Positions 1 through 8,306 of a stretch of DNA of 15,415 nucleotides are shown here, piece after piece (position 1 is the first letter of the stretch; every line of letters begins with the position of its first letter). Under the pieces are notes generated by a model, which was not told the origin of the DNA, did no database searches, and was given only the letters and a program-made list of their open reading frames with translations. The stretch is from Ignavibacteriaceae bacterium. GTDB taxonomy: Bacteria > Bacteroidota > Ignavibacteria > Ignavibacteriales > Ignavibacteriaceae. The stretch spans positions 1-15,415 of the forward strand of contig JALNWB010000090.1 of NCBI GenBank assembly GCA_023231105.1, written 5' to 3'. The position numbers and the translations under genes were made by a program.

Positions 1-1164
1 CTTGCAAAACTTTTACGGGATAAAGAACTCGGCAAACTCATTGTTCCAATCGTTCCCGATGAAGCGCGCACGTTTGGAATGGAAGCTCTGTTCAGACAAG
101 TCGGAATTTATTCTCACGTCGGTCAGCTTTATGAACCGGTTGATAAAGACAGTCTTCTTTTTTATAAAGAAGCGCAGAACGGACAAATCTTTGAAGAAGG
201 AATTAATGAAGCAGGCGGAATGTCCTCATTTATAGCGGCTGGAACTGCGTATGCCACGCACGGTGTAAACACAATTCCGTTTTTTGTTTATTATTCGATG
301 TTCGGCTTCCAAAGGATTGGCGATTTGATTTGGGCAAGCGCCGATATGAGCGTGAAAGGTTTTCTTGTCGGCGGAACTGCCGGAAGAACTACTTTGAACG
401 GCGAAGGTTTGCAGCATCAGGACGGAAACACACATTTGCTTGCGTATCCCGTTCCAAACTTGGTTACGTATGATCCTGCATTTGCGTTTGAACTTGCAGT
501 AATTATTCGAGACGGAATCAGAAGAATGTATGAAGAGAAAGAAAAAATCTTTTATTACATCACCGTGATGAATGAAAATTACGCAATGCCCGCAATGCCG
601 GAAGGTTCCAAAGAAGGAATTCTTAAGGGAATGTACAAATTAAAAACTTCTGAGAATTCATCACACAAATTGAAAGCAAACTTGCTTGGCAGCGGAACGA
701 TGGTGAATGAAGCGTTGAAAGCTCAAAAGATTCTTGAAGAAAAATATAAAGTCTCCGCCGATGTTTGGAGTGTTACAAGCTACAAAGAATTGCGGAGAGA
801 TGCATTGAATGTTGAACGATGGAATTTACTTCATCCAACAGCGGAGCAAAAAATTCCTTACATCACCCAATGTTTTACAAATGATGAAGGTGTAATTGTG
901 GCTTCATCCGATTATGTAAAAACGCTTCCCGATTCAATATCAAAATGGCTCCCGAAACAAATTGTTTCTCTCGGAACAGACGGATTCGGCAGAAGCGAAG
1001 CGCGTCCCGAACTCCGTGATTTCTTTGAAGTTGATGCGCGCTACATTGTTATTGGAACGTTGTTCGCGTTAGCAAAAGAAGGCAAGATAAAGTTGACGCA
1101 AGTTGAAAAAGCGATTAAAGAATTAGAGATCAATCCGGAAAAATTAAATCCGATGATTTCGTAA
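1..1164 (+). CDS. aceE: Pyruvate dehydrogenase E1 component, homodimeric type (5' end outside window)
   Basis: This is the C-terminal 387 residues of the thiamine-diphosphate-dependent E1 subunit, which decarboxylates pyruvate and reductively acetylates the lipoyl groups of E2. The reading frame is open from base 1, so the gene begins upstream; the first in-frame ATG at 79 is internal, because conserved family sequence (IVPDEARTFGME) precedes it. Visible family landmarks, numbered from base 1, are EEGINEAG at residues 65-72, with E70 at the position of the cofactor-activating Glu571 of E. coli AceE; FGFQRIGDL near 101; and GGTAGRTTLNGEGLQH near 124-139, with H139 matching E. coli His640. Two normally conserved residues right after that His differ (HQDGNTH against HEDGHSH in E. 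coli). The C-terminal domain has LGTDGFGRSEARPELR and ends NPMIS. aceF follows after 33 bp, so they are probably one transcript. Identity is near certain. Confidence 0.97.
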   Translation, partial: LAKLLRDKELGKLIVPIVPDEARTFGMEALFRQVGIYSHVGQLYEPVDKDSLLFYKEAQNGQIFEEGINEAGGMSSFIAAGTAYATHGVNTIPFFVYYSMFGFQRIGDLIWASADMSVKGFLVGGTAGRTTLNGEGLQHQDGNTHLLAYPVPNLVTYDPAFAFELAVIIRDGIRRMYEEKEKIFYYITVMNENYAMPAMPEGSKEGILKGMYKLKTSENSSHKLKANLLGSGTMVNEALKAQKILEEKYKVSADVWSVTSYKELRRDALNVERWNLLHPTAEQKIPYITQCFTNDEGVIVASSDYVKTLPDSISKWLPKQIVSLGTDGFGRSEARPELRDFFEVDARYIVIGTLFALAKEGKIKLTQVEKAIKELEINPEKLNPMIS

Positions 1165-1197
1165 GGATTAAAATTATAAATCAATTAGGTTTTTTAA

Positions 1198-2787
1198 ATG
1201 AAAGAATTTATCCTTCCCGAATTGGGAGAAAATATTGAATCGGCTTCGATCCTAAAAGTACTTGTGGCTCCCGGCGATATGCTAGAAGTTGAACAAGCTG
1301 TTTTAGAAATTGAAACCGATAAAGCTACTATCGAAGTCCCTTCAACCGTGAGCGGAAAAATTAAAGACGTCTTTGTAAAAGATGGTGGAAAGATAAAAGT
1401 AGGGCAAGTCATTCTTCGCGTTGAAGAAATTGAAGCGCAACCAGAAGCAAAAACTATTTTAACAAAAACAGAAGCAACGAAGATGGATAATCAAACGCCA
1501 TCTTCTACTGTAACAGAATTTAAACTTCCTGAATTGGGCGAGAATATTGAATCGGCAAATGTTTTAAAACTCCTTGTTTCTGTTGGAGATGTGATTCAAA
1601 AAGAGCAAGGCGTCTTAGAAATTGAAACGGACAAAGCGACCATCGAAGTACCTTCAACTGTTCAAGGAAAAGTTGTTGAACTCTTTGTGAAAGAAGGGAC
1701 AAAAGCTAAAGTTGGACAAGTAGTTTTGCGAGTTGAAACTTCTATTCAGCAAGCAACTGAAATGAAGACTAAAGTAGAAACGGCTCCAACTGCACAGGAG
1801 AAAAAAGAAGAGACCATTGAAATTGTTCGCGGCTCGGCAACGGCAGTAATAATTGATAATCAACCTTCCATAACTTTACATTCAGCTCCAGCAGCGCCTT
1901 CTGTAAGAAGATTGGCTCGTGAGATCGGTATTGATATTAACCAGGTTCCCGGCTCCGGTCCCGATGGAAGAATTAGAATGACTGACGTAAAAGCTTATTC
2001 TAAAAAATTAAATGAAAGTAGCAGTTCGGTTTCGGGACAAGTTGGAATTGGCTTTAAAACAGAATCACTCCCCGACTTCTCTAAATTCGGTGAAGTTGAA
2101 CGTAAAGCGATGTCAAACATCCGTTCAAAAACTGCCGATCATTTAAGTTATGCTTGGGCAACAATCCCCCACGTAACCCAGTTTGATAAAGCGGACATCA
2201 CTGATCTAGAAAAAGTTAGAAAGGGATTGTCTTCCCTTCCTGAACAAGATGGAATAAAGTTAACAGTAACTTCCTTCCTTTTGAAAATTGTTTCTTCAGC
2301 AGTAAAAGAGTTCCCGCAATTCAATGCCAGCGTTGATATAGAGAAGAAAGAAATTGTTTACAAAAAATATACGAACATTGGCGTAGCAGTCGATACGGAA
2401 AACGGACTTATTGTTCCGGTTGTAAAAAATGCCGATCAGAAAAATATTTTTCAACTTACAAAAGAGATGAATGAGCTTGCTGAGAAAGCGCGCAAACGTA
2501 AAATAGGTTTGGATGATTTGCAAGGCGGATGTTTTACAATTTCCAATCTCGGTGGAATCGGCGGAACGTATTTTACACCAATCGTAAATTCACCTGAAGT
2601 TGCAATCATCGGTGTTTCGCGCGGTTCGTTTGAACCGGTTTATAAAGATGGACATTTCATTCCACGTTTGATGCTGCCGTTATCATTATCGTATGATCAC
2701 CGTTTGATTGATGGCGCTGATGCGATCCGCTTTTTGAGATGGATTATTGCGGCTCTTGAAAATCCGTACAAATTTTTAGTGCAATAA
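1198..2787 (+). CDS. aceF: Dihydrolipoamide acetyltransferase, PDH E2 with two lipoyl domains
   Basis: This E2 core subunit of the pyruvate dehydrogenase complex transfers the acetyl group from lipoamide to CoA. It has 529 residues. Domains in order: lipoyl domain 1 (3-76, lipoylated Lys42 in ETDKATIEVPS), lipoyl domain 2 (107-180, Lys146 in the same motif), a Pro/Ala/Thr/Glu-rich linker (about 181-230), the peripheral E1/E3-binding domain (232-268, PSVRRLAREIGIDI then GSGPDGRI), a second linker, and the catalytic acyltransferase domain (about 295-529) with the active-site motif DHRLIDG at 500-506 (His501, Asp505). The two lipoyl domains are 54/74 identical by direct count. The ATG at 1198 places the first lipoyl domain at residue 3, as usual for E2. 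Only a weak purine stretch precedes it. It lies 33 bp after aceE. The whole ensemble fits E2p, not a 2-oxoglutarate E2, because of the AceE-type partner. Confidence 0.96.
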   Translation: MKEFILPELGENIESASILKVLVAPGDMLEVEQAVLEIETDKATIEVPSTVSGKIKDVFVKDGGKIKVGQVILRVEEIEAQPEAKTILTKTEATKMDNQTPSSTVTEFKLPELGENIESANVLKLLVSVGDVIQKEQGVLEIETDKATIEVPSTVQGKVVELFVKEGTKAKVGQVVLRVETSIQQATEMKTKVETAPTAQEKKEETIEIVRGSATAVIIDNQPSITLHSAPAAPSVRRLAREIGIDINQVPGSGPDGRIRMTDVKAYSKKLNESSSSVSGQVGIGFKTESLPDFSKFGEVERKAMSNIRSKTADHLSYAWATIPHVTQFDKADITDLEKVRKGLSSLPEQDGIKLTVTSFLLKIVSSAVKEFPQFNASVDIEKKEIVYKKYTNIGVAVDTENGLIVPVVKNADQKNIFQLTKEMNELAEKARKRKIGLDDLQGGCFTISNLGGIGGTYFTPIVNSPEVAIIGVSRGSFEPVYKDGHFIPRLMLPLSLSYDHRLIDGADAIRFLRWIIAALENPYKFLVQ

Positions 2788-2895
2788 TACGCTGATTTTT
2801 TAGGATCGTTTACGATCAGCGCAGATCATAAAAATTCGCCGCGGCGAATTAATAAATCCTAATCCCATGTTTTTATATTTTATTTCGAAAGATTT
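2788..2895. repeat. Palindromic intergenic element between aceF and lpdA
   Basis: This 108-bp gap holds nested inverted repeats. An 18-bp perfect palindrome (AATTCGCCGCGGCGAATT) sits at 2833-2850. The 7-bp arms CGCTGAT (2790-2796) and ATCAGCG (2815-2821) flank an inner alternative hairpin, GATCG 2804-2808 with CGATC 2813-2817. The outer arms TTAGGAT (2800-2806) and ATCCTAA (2856-2862) enclose the palindrome. There is no T-run after the structures that would mark a classic terminator. The compact, multi-palindrome layout resembles dispersed REP/MITE-type intergenic repeats, but only this one copy is visible, so that reading is inference. It could also act as an mRNA-processing or stabilising structure that tunes E3 against E1/E2 expression. 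Confidence 0.55.
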
Positions 2896-4311
2896 ATGGA
2901 ACAAAATAAAAGTGTAGTTGTTATTGGCGGCGGTCCCGGCGGATACGCTGCTGCGTTTGCCGCCGCTGACTTAGGTATGCAAGTATCGTTAATCGATTTA
3001 GAAAAAAATCCCGGCGGCGTTTGCCTTTACCGCGGATGTATTCCTTCAAAAGCTTTGCTGCATGTTGCAAAACTTTTAACCGAAGCGAAGGAAGCAAAAG
3101 CTTGGGGAATTGATTTCGGCGAACCGAATATTGATTTGGACCGACTTCGCACCTTCAAAAATAAAGTTGTTGCCAAACTTACCGGCGGTTTAGGTAGTAT
3201 GACAAAACAGAGAAAAATTAATTACATTCAGGGAAGAGCAAGTTTTCTTAATTCATCAACTCTGAAAATTGAAAAGGTTGATGGAATAATTGAAGAATTC
3301 AAATTTGAAAAAGCGATCGTTGCGACCGGTTCGGTTATTGCAACAATTCCCTCATTAAATATTCAAAGCAAAAGATTATTGAACTCTACTTCAGCGCTTG
3401 ATTTGCCGGTTATTCCTAAATCGTTACTGGTTGTCGGCGGCGGTTACATCGGACTCGAACTCGGTTCCGTTTATAACGCACTTGGGACAAAAGTAAGTGT
3501 TGTTGAAATGATGGATGGACTTCTTCCCGGTGCCGATAGAGACTTGGTACAATTTCTTGCGAAGCGAATTGAAAAATCTTTTGATAAAATCATGCTCAAA
3601 TCAAGAGTTCTTGAAATAGTGGAAGTTGAAGAAGGCATCAAAGTAAAAATTCAATCCGCCGATGGAACAATTAACGAAATTGTGTACGATTATGTTTTAA
3701 TGTCAATCGGAAGAAGACCGGAAACAAAAGGTCTTGGACTTGAAAACACAAATGTAAAAGTCAATCAACGCGGCTGGATTGTGGTGAATCAACAATTACA
3801 AACTGATGATGCAAACATTTATGCAATCGGCGACATTGCCGGGGAACCAATGCTTGCACACAAAGCCTCGCATGAAGCACGTGTTGCAGTTGAACATATC
3901 GCGGGACATAATGTTGCCTTTGAACCGAAAGCTATTCCCGCAGTCGTTTTCACTGATCCGGAAATTGCGTGGGCGGGTTTGACGGAAAATCAAGCTAAAG
4001 AAAAAAATATTGCTGTTGAAGTCGCAAAATTTCCATGGGCTGCTTCCGGCAGAGCGGTAACACTTGATCGAAATGACGGTGTTACGAAATTAATTATCGA
4101 ACCGGAAACAGAACGCATACTCGGCATTGGTATTTGCGGTCCAGGAGCTGGTGAACTTATTGCCGAAGCAACGCTTGCAATTGAAATGGGTGCAAATGTT
4201 AGAGATTTAGCGTTGACAATCCATCCGCATCCAACTCTTTCCGAGACGGTTATGGAAGCGGCGGAAGTTTTCTTTGGACAAAGCGCGCATATCTACAAAC
4301 CGAAGAAGTAA
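2896..4311 (+). CDS. lpdA: Dihydrolipoyl dehydrogenase (PDH E3)
   Basis: This is the FAD-dependent E3 subunit that reoxidises the dihydrolipoyl groups of E2 and passes electrons to NAD+. It has 471 residues, the normal family length. The N-terminal FAD-binding motif is VIGGGPGGYAAAFAA (9-23). The redox disulfide is Cys43/Cys48 in GGVCLYRGCIPSK, a known variant of the more common GGTCLNxGCIPSK. The NAD-binding Rossmann motif LVVGGGYIGLELGS lies near 178-191, and the second FAD motif is YAIGDIAGEPMLAHKA. The dimerisation domain ends in HPHPTLSE, with His445 and Glu450 forming the catalytic dyad (His444/Glu449 in E. coli Lpd). It is third in the PDH cluster, separated from aceF by 108 bp of palindromic DNA. 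The Shine-Dalgarno is poor (GAAAGA-like). As in other bacteria it could also serve 2-oxoglutarate dehydrogenase or the glycine cleavage system. Confidence 0.96.
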   Translation: MEQNKSVVVIGGGPGGYAAAFAAADLGMQVSLIDLEKNPGGVCLYRGCIPSKALLHVAKLLTEAKEAKAWGIDFGEPNIDLDRLRTFKNKVVAKLTGGLGSMTKQRKINYIQGRASFLNSSTLKIEKVDGIIEEFKFEKAIVATGSVIATIPSLNIQSKRLLNSTSALDLPVIPKSLLVVGGGYIGLELGSVYNALGTKVSVVEMMDGLLPGADRDLVQFLAKRIEKSFDKIMLKSRVLEIVEVEEGIKVKIQSADGTINEIVYDYVLMSIGRRPETKGLGLENTNVKVNQRGWIVVNQQLQTDDANIYAIGDIAGEPMLAHKASHEARVAVEHIAGHNVAFEPKAIPAVVFTDPEIAWAGLTENQAKEKNIAVEVAKFPWAASGRAVTLDRNDGVTKLIIEPETERILGIGICGPGAGELIAEATLAIEMGANVRDLALTIHPHPTLSETVMEAAEVFFGQSAHIYKPKK

Positions 4312-4430
4312 AGAGTTTTCAATTATAAGAGTTGACATTGTTTGGGTTATTAATTAGTTTTATTTTAAATAAATAATTATTTGTTTGAACTTCTAATTCA
4401 TATAAAATTTTTATAACTATTTAAATGGAT

Positions 4431-4437
4431 GGGAGGG
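4431..4437 (+). promoter_or_regulatory. Strong Shine-Dalgarno for the propeller lipoprotein
   Basis: GGGAGGG ends 4 nt before the ATG at 4442 and fixes that start. It is clearly stronger than the sites in front of aceF and lpdA, which have almost none. Confidence 0.7.
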
Positions 4438-4441
4438 ATGT

Positions 4442-5740
4442 ATGAAAAACATTCTCTTTTTAATTGTTTTATTTTTATTCCTTGGTTGTAGCAAAACTCA
4501 TGAAATTGTTTCTCCTGAAACGACTTCCAAGGGGAAAATATTCCTCAAGGTTGATAAAACACAAAAACCTGCTGATGTCATTTCGATAATTGCTTACCTC
4601 TCACGGGATAATTTCGATACTCTTAAAAATTCCTTAAACCTTGTGACGGATTCTTCTGCGGATATATACTTCGATTCAATTGAAGTCGGCATTTGGCATT
4701 TAAGAATTGATGCGACAAATGAGAATTCAAAAATAATCTATACTGGCGAAGCTGATGTAACTGTTGTTGAAGGAATTACTACTCAAGTAAATTTGACCTT
4801 ACTCCCCTCTTCAAGTGGATATGGAAGTCTTTACATACTAGTTAACTGGGGAACGAATAGTACAGACTGGAATGATTTCAATTTAAATCCAATTTTATCG
4901 AAAACTGGTTCCAGTTTTGATGTTGGGGGAATAATCCAACCAAAAGTTGTTTTTGATGAAAACATGTATAAAATGTGGTATGCGAATGAAGCAAACAGCG
5001 GGGTTCATAGTATTGGTTATGCAGTTTCAACCGATGGTTTTCATTGGTATAGAAAGGTTGATAAGCCTGTTTTATCCGCAGGAACAAATGGACGTTGGGA
5101 TTCTTATGGAGTTTCCCTTGGTGCTGTGATTAAAGAGAATGGGATTTACAAAATGTACTACACAGGAAATCCGACTCACGATGGTCCTTATCAGATTGGA
5201 TTAGCAGTTTCGCCTGACGGAATAAATTGGACAAAAAATCCCCAGCCAGTATTATATGCTGACAGCCTCTTTGAGCCCAACATTACGGCTTCAGAAGTAA
5301 TTAAACTTAATAACACATACTATATGTATTATTCTACCGTAACATCGAATAGAAGAGTTGTCTGTATCGCTTTGTCTGATGATGGTGTAAAGTGGAAAAG
5401 ATACTCACAGAACCCTATTCTTTCTGTCACGAAACAATGGGAAGGAACGGGAACTTATTATCCATCAGTAATCAAGAGTAATAATAAGTTACTCATGGTT
5501 TATCAAAATTATAATGATCCTGCAACAGCCTTTGGAATGGCATCTTCAACTAATGGAATTGTTTGGATTAAGGATACCAAAAATCCTGTTTTTACAAAAA
5601 ATGATACTTATAATCACTGGACAAATTATCTTCAAAACCCATCTATTATTCAAGTCAACAATGAATTTCGCTTGTACTATGTTGGTTACAATTGGTCAAC
5701 TTATGAAGCAAAAATCGGTGTAATAAGAAAATTCAATTAA
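4442..5740 (+). CDS. Lipoprotein with GH43/GH130-like five-bladed beta-propeller
   Basis: This 432-residue exported lipoprotein starts with a short signal peptide and lipobox LFLGC, so Cys16 should be acylated. Residues about 30-123 form a beta-rich, Ig-like module (ends VEGITTQVNLTLLP). Residues about 140-432 carry repeated blades, each with a [IV]G/C-x-A-x-S-x-[DN]G-x-x-W core followed by NP[VI]L: STDGFHW (196-202), SPDGINW (257-263), SDDGVKW (312-318) and STNGIVW (369-375), with a partial WNDFNLNPIL at the start closing the ring. This periodicity and the YKMWYA / YKMYYTG / YYMYYST strands are typical of the GH43/GH32/GH62/GH130 propeller fold. I cannot assign catalytic carboxylates, so it may be a glycan-acting enzyme or a non-catalytic binding protein. 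It has its own strong Shine-Dalgarno and terminator and is probably monocistronic. No polysaccharide-utilisation genes flank it. Confidence 0.8.
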   Translation: MKNILFLIVLFLFLGCSKTHEIVSPETTSKGKIFLKVDKTQKPADVISIIAYLSRDNFDTLKNSLNLVTDSSADIYFDSIEVGIWHLRIDATNENSKIIYTGEADVTVVEGITTQVNLTLLPSSSGYGSLYILVNWGTNSTDWNDFNLNPILSKTGSSFDVGGIIQPKVVFDENMYKMWYANEANSGVHSIGYAVSTDGFHWYRKVDKPVLSAGTNGRWDSYGVSLGAVIKENGIYKMYYTGNPTHDGPYQIGLAVSPDGINWTKNPQPVLYADSLFEPNITASEVIKLNNTYYMYYSTVTSNRRVVCIALSDDGVKWKRYSQNPILSVTKQWEGTGTYYPSVIKSNNKLLMVYQNYNDPATAFGMASSTNGIVWIKDTKNPVFTKNDTYNHWTNYLQNPSIIQVNNEFRLYYVGYNWSTYEAKIGVIRKFN

Positions 5741-5744
5741 GATG

Positions 5745-5777
5745 AAAAGAGGCTGTTCCATATAAACAGCCTCTTTT
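5745..5777. terminator. Bidirectional rho-independent terminator
   Basis: A 13-bp perfect stem (AAAAGAGGCTGTT 5745-5757 with AACAGCCTCTTTT 5765-5777) encloses a 7-nt loop. It carries an A-run on one side and a T-run on the other, so it can stop transcription from both directions. It lies 4 bp after the stop of the + strand lipoprotein gene and 9 bp from the stop of the convergent receptor gene at 5787. Confidence 0.92.
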
Positions 5778-5786
5778 ATTATCTAA

Positions 5787-8288
5787 CTAAAAGTTCACTT
5801 CAATTCCGGCAACCGGAAGTAAAGAAAATTGATAAATGTTATCGCGGGTTCCATCTGAATTATATTGATAGCCTGCGATATTTTTTCTGTTATAAAGATT
5901 CTGAATTGAGAGATAAACGGAGAGGCTCCATTTTTCGAAATTATATCTGCTGTTTAACGCAATGTCAAGACGGTGATAGTCCGGATAACGCGCCGAATTG
6001 ATTTCATCATTCTCTACCCAATTTCCTTTACTCCAACGTACTCCTCCTTCATAATATTGTTCATCGGTTTTCCATTCTTTCGGAGTATAAACTTTTCCAC
6101 TTGCGTATCGATAGCGAACGCTTATTTCCATATCATCCGAAAATGGAAGTATCATACTTGGATATTTTATGTAGAACGGCATTTCGTCAAGATTTTTTCG
6201 TAAATCGGCAAACCGTTTTCCAAAAATAAGAGTAAGTATATTCGGGAATTCGTAGTCCGAAGTATATTCTTTCCCTTCGCGTCCAATTCGCGGATCTTTT
6301 GTTTTGCTCAACATTTTGGAATAACTCAAAGTACCGTAATAATCTTTAACAAGTTTTTGTTGGATCATCAAATCGATCCCATACGCGTTCTGTTCGCCGG
6401 TGTTAGTCCTAACATTCGAGCGATACATCCTATCAAAGAAATGAATAAACTGTTCTGAAACCGGGATATCCGAATATTGCTTGTAATACCCTTCTAAAGT
6501 TACTTTCAAACCATCGTCAAGAATATGTTCAAAACCGGCAACGTAATGACGAGCATGCGTGTTTTTAAGATACCGATTTACATTGGCATCTTTATTCGTA
6601 CCATACAAAGGCCCGTATGTTGGGTACGATTGTGTTTGATAATATTCTCCGTAAGCAAGATTGAAATTTGTAATGCCGGGAATGATATAATAAGAGGCGG
6701 AAATTCTCGGACTTACATTTCCTTTTTCACTGTAGGAAAAATAATCATACCGTAAACCAACATTCAGCATCACGCGGTTATCAAATAGTTTTATCTTATC
6801 ATTTACAAAGAAATAATATTTCTGCTGATCAAAGTATTTGATATCTGTCGTCATTTGAGAATAAGGTTTAACAACTGTTGGTGACCATGTATTCGAGGGG
6901 GTCAGGTAGCGGACAGAATCACCAAAGACATAAACGTTTTGTACAAAATCTCCCGAGCCTAAAAATCCACCAAAACTTAATTCATTTTCATTCGAAAGTT
7001 TCCAGACAAATTCACTCTTCCCGGCGAGAATTCCGGTGTGGTGATCGTCTTGAACAATTTTTCTTGTATTGAGCAACTGATGGTTATACGATTTGCCTGA
7101 GGCATCGAACGAACGCTGAACATAATTCTCATCAATATCAACATAATATTTTAAGTTGTTATGATATACCGTGACGAGAGAATAAAAATTCTTGCTCCAA
7201 ATACTTTTCAATGAAGTTCCAATCGCAATTTGACTCTGCTTAACATCAATTCGGTTATACCCAACCGAATCTTTGCCGTTGGCAAGCCATTCGCGTGTTA
7301 CGTCGGCTTCACCGTCAAAAAGTATTTTATCATTCCCGTAAATTCCCGAAACGGAGAGATGATGCATCGGAGAAAGATCGTAACCAACTTTAAATTGGAG
7401 ATCGTAGTATTTAGGAATTGCCGTTAATCCGAACGAACCCGCGATCAAATCGATATAACTTTTACGCGCAGATAAAACCCATGAACCTTTTCCACTATTA
7501 ATTCCCCCTTCCAAGATCACTCCCGCGCCAGCCATTGAAAGATTGGCGTTTCCTTTAAGCAAACTATTTCGCGTTCCTTCACGAGTTTCAATACTCATTA
7601 CGGAAGAAAGTTTATCACCAAATTTTGAAATAAATCCGCCGGTAGAAAATTGGATGTTTTCAATGAGATCAACGTTTACCATGTTGATTGGACCGCCGCT
7701 GTTCATTTCATTCGGATAATGATTTGTAGAATGCAACTCCATATTATCATATACCGTTAGATTTTCATTTGGCGAACCGCCGCGGACTAACAATTCATTA
7801 TTCTGATCATTTGAAAAAGAAACTCCCGCCATTCCTTGCAAAATTCTTTGAAAGTCCTGCGCTGAACCGGGAGACCTGCGGATTTCTTCCGAACTTAAAA
7901 CTACTGTTGCGAGATTATTCACTTGAATTGATTTATCAAAATAATCGCTTTGTACAACAACTTCGTTCAATTCAACATTTGTGGGATTCAGTTTAATCAC
8001 CACAAAACTTTCTTTCCCCGATTTAACGATAACGTCCGTCTTCACCATCGGTGCATATCCTATCGAACTAACCTTTATCGAATAACTTCCAACCGGCACA
8101 GAGATTTTAAAATTTCCATTCACATCGGTTGCACCGCCCGTGTTGCTCCTTTCATTTACGACAACATTCGCTCCAATAAGAATTTCACCGGAAGAAGCAT
8201 CTTCCACGCGCCCGGTTATTATCGACTGTTGCGCAAACACAGCTCCAAAACAAAAAAACAAAAAAATGAACATAACTTTTGTAACCAT
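5787..8288 (-). CDS. TonB-dependent outer-membrane receptor with carboxypeptidase-regulatory-like domain
   Basis: This 833-residue protein imports a substrate across the outer membrane using TonB energy. A signal peptide ends at AVFA (cleavage after about residue 19). Residues 22-102 are a CarboxypepD_reg-like beta-sandwich (TGRVEDASSGEILIGANV, then VNGNFKISVPVGSYSIKV). Residues about 115-235 are the plug, with LVRGGSPNENLTVYDNM at 167-183 and the QFSTGGFISKFGDKLSSV segment. The remainder is a 22-strand-type barrel ending in a C-terminal Phe (GIEVNF), as outer-membrane proteins do. It is not a SusC of the polysaccharide type: it is shorter and has no SusD beside it. ATG 8288 has GAGG 5 nt upstream. 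The TetR-family gene ends 18 bp upstream on the same strand, so the pair is likely an operon controlled by that regulator. The substrate (siderophore, metal complex, peptide or other) cannot be told from sequence. Confidence 0.93.
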   Translation of the reverse strand: MVTKVMFIFLFFCFGAVFAQQSIITGRVEDASSGEILIGANVVVNERSNTGGATDVNGNFKISVPVGSYSIKVSSIGYAPMVKTDVIVKSGKESFVVIKLNPTNVELNEVVVQSDYFDKSIQVNNLATVVLSSEEIRRSPGSAQDFQRILQGMAGVSFSNDQNNELLVRGGSPNENLTVYDNMELHSTNHYPNEMNSGGPINMVNVDLIENIQFSTGGFISKFGDKLSSVMSIETREGTRNSLLKGNANLSMAGAGVILEGGINSGKGSWVLSARKSYIDLIAGSFGLTAIPKYYDLQFKVGYDLSPMHHLSVSGIYGNDKILFDGEADVTREWLANGKDSVGYNRIDVKQSQIAIGTSLKSIWSKNFYSLVTVYHNNLKYYVDIDENYVQRSFDASGKSYNHQLLNTRKIVQDDHHTGILAGKSEFVWKLSNENELSFGGFLGSGDFVQNVYVFGDSVRYLTPSNTWSPTVVKPYSQMTTDIKYFDQQKYYFFVNDKIKLFDNRVMLNVGLRYDYFSYSEKGNVSPRISASYYIIPGITNFNLAYGEYYQTQSYPTYGPLYGTNKDANVNRYLKNTHARHYVAGFEHILDDGLKVTLEGYYKQYSDIPVSEQFIHFFDRMYRSNVRTNTGEQNAYGIDLMIQQKLVKDYYGTLSYSKMLSKTKDPRIGREGKEYTSDYEFPNILTLIFGKRFADLRKNLDEMPFYIKYPSMILPFSDDMEISVRYRYASGKVYTPKEWKTDEQYYEGGVRWSKGNWVENDEINSARYPDYHRLDIALNSRYNFEKWSLSVYLSIQNLYNRKNIAGYQYNSDGTRDNIYQFSLLPVAGIEVNF

Positions 8289-8306
8289 ATTTTCCTCGTT
8301 TTATTT

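Noticed and set aside
79..1164. ATG 79 as the start of aceE
   Set aside because: Conserved AceE sequence continues in the same frame back to base 1, so 79 is internal and the gene is cut by the window edge.
4332..4366. Sigma70-like promoter before the propeller lipoprotein
   Set aside because: TTGACA at 4332-4337 is good, but the 17-nt-spaced -10 would be TAGTTT, and the Bacteroidota-style alternative (TTG-N20-TATTTTAA) also fits poorly. A promoter is likely in this AT-rich gap, but I cannot fix its position.
5787..8288. SusC-type polysaccharide receptor
   Set aside because: No SusD partner, too short for a typical SusC, and the plug resembles general CarboxypepD_reg TonB receptors.
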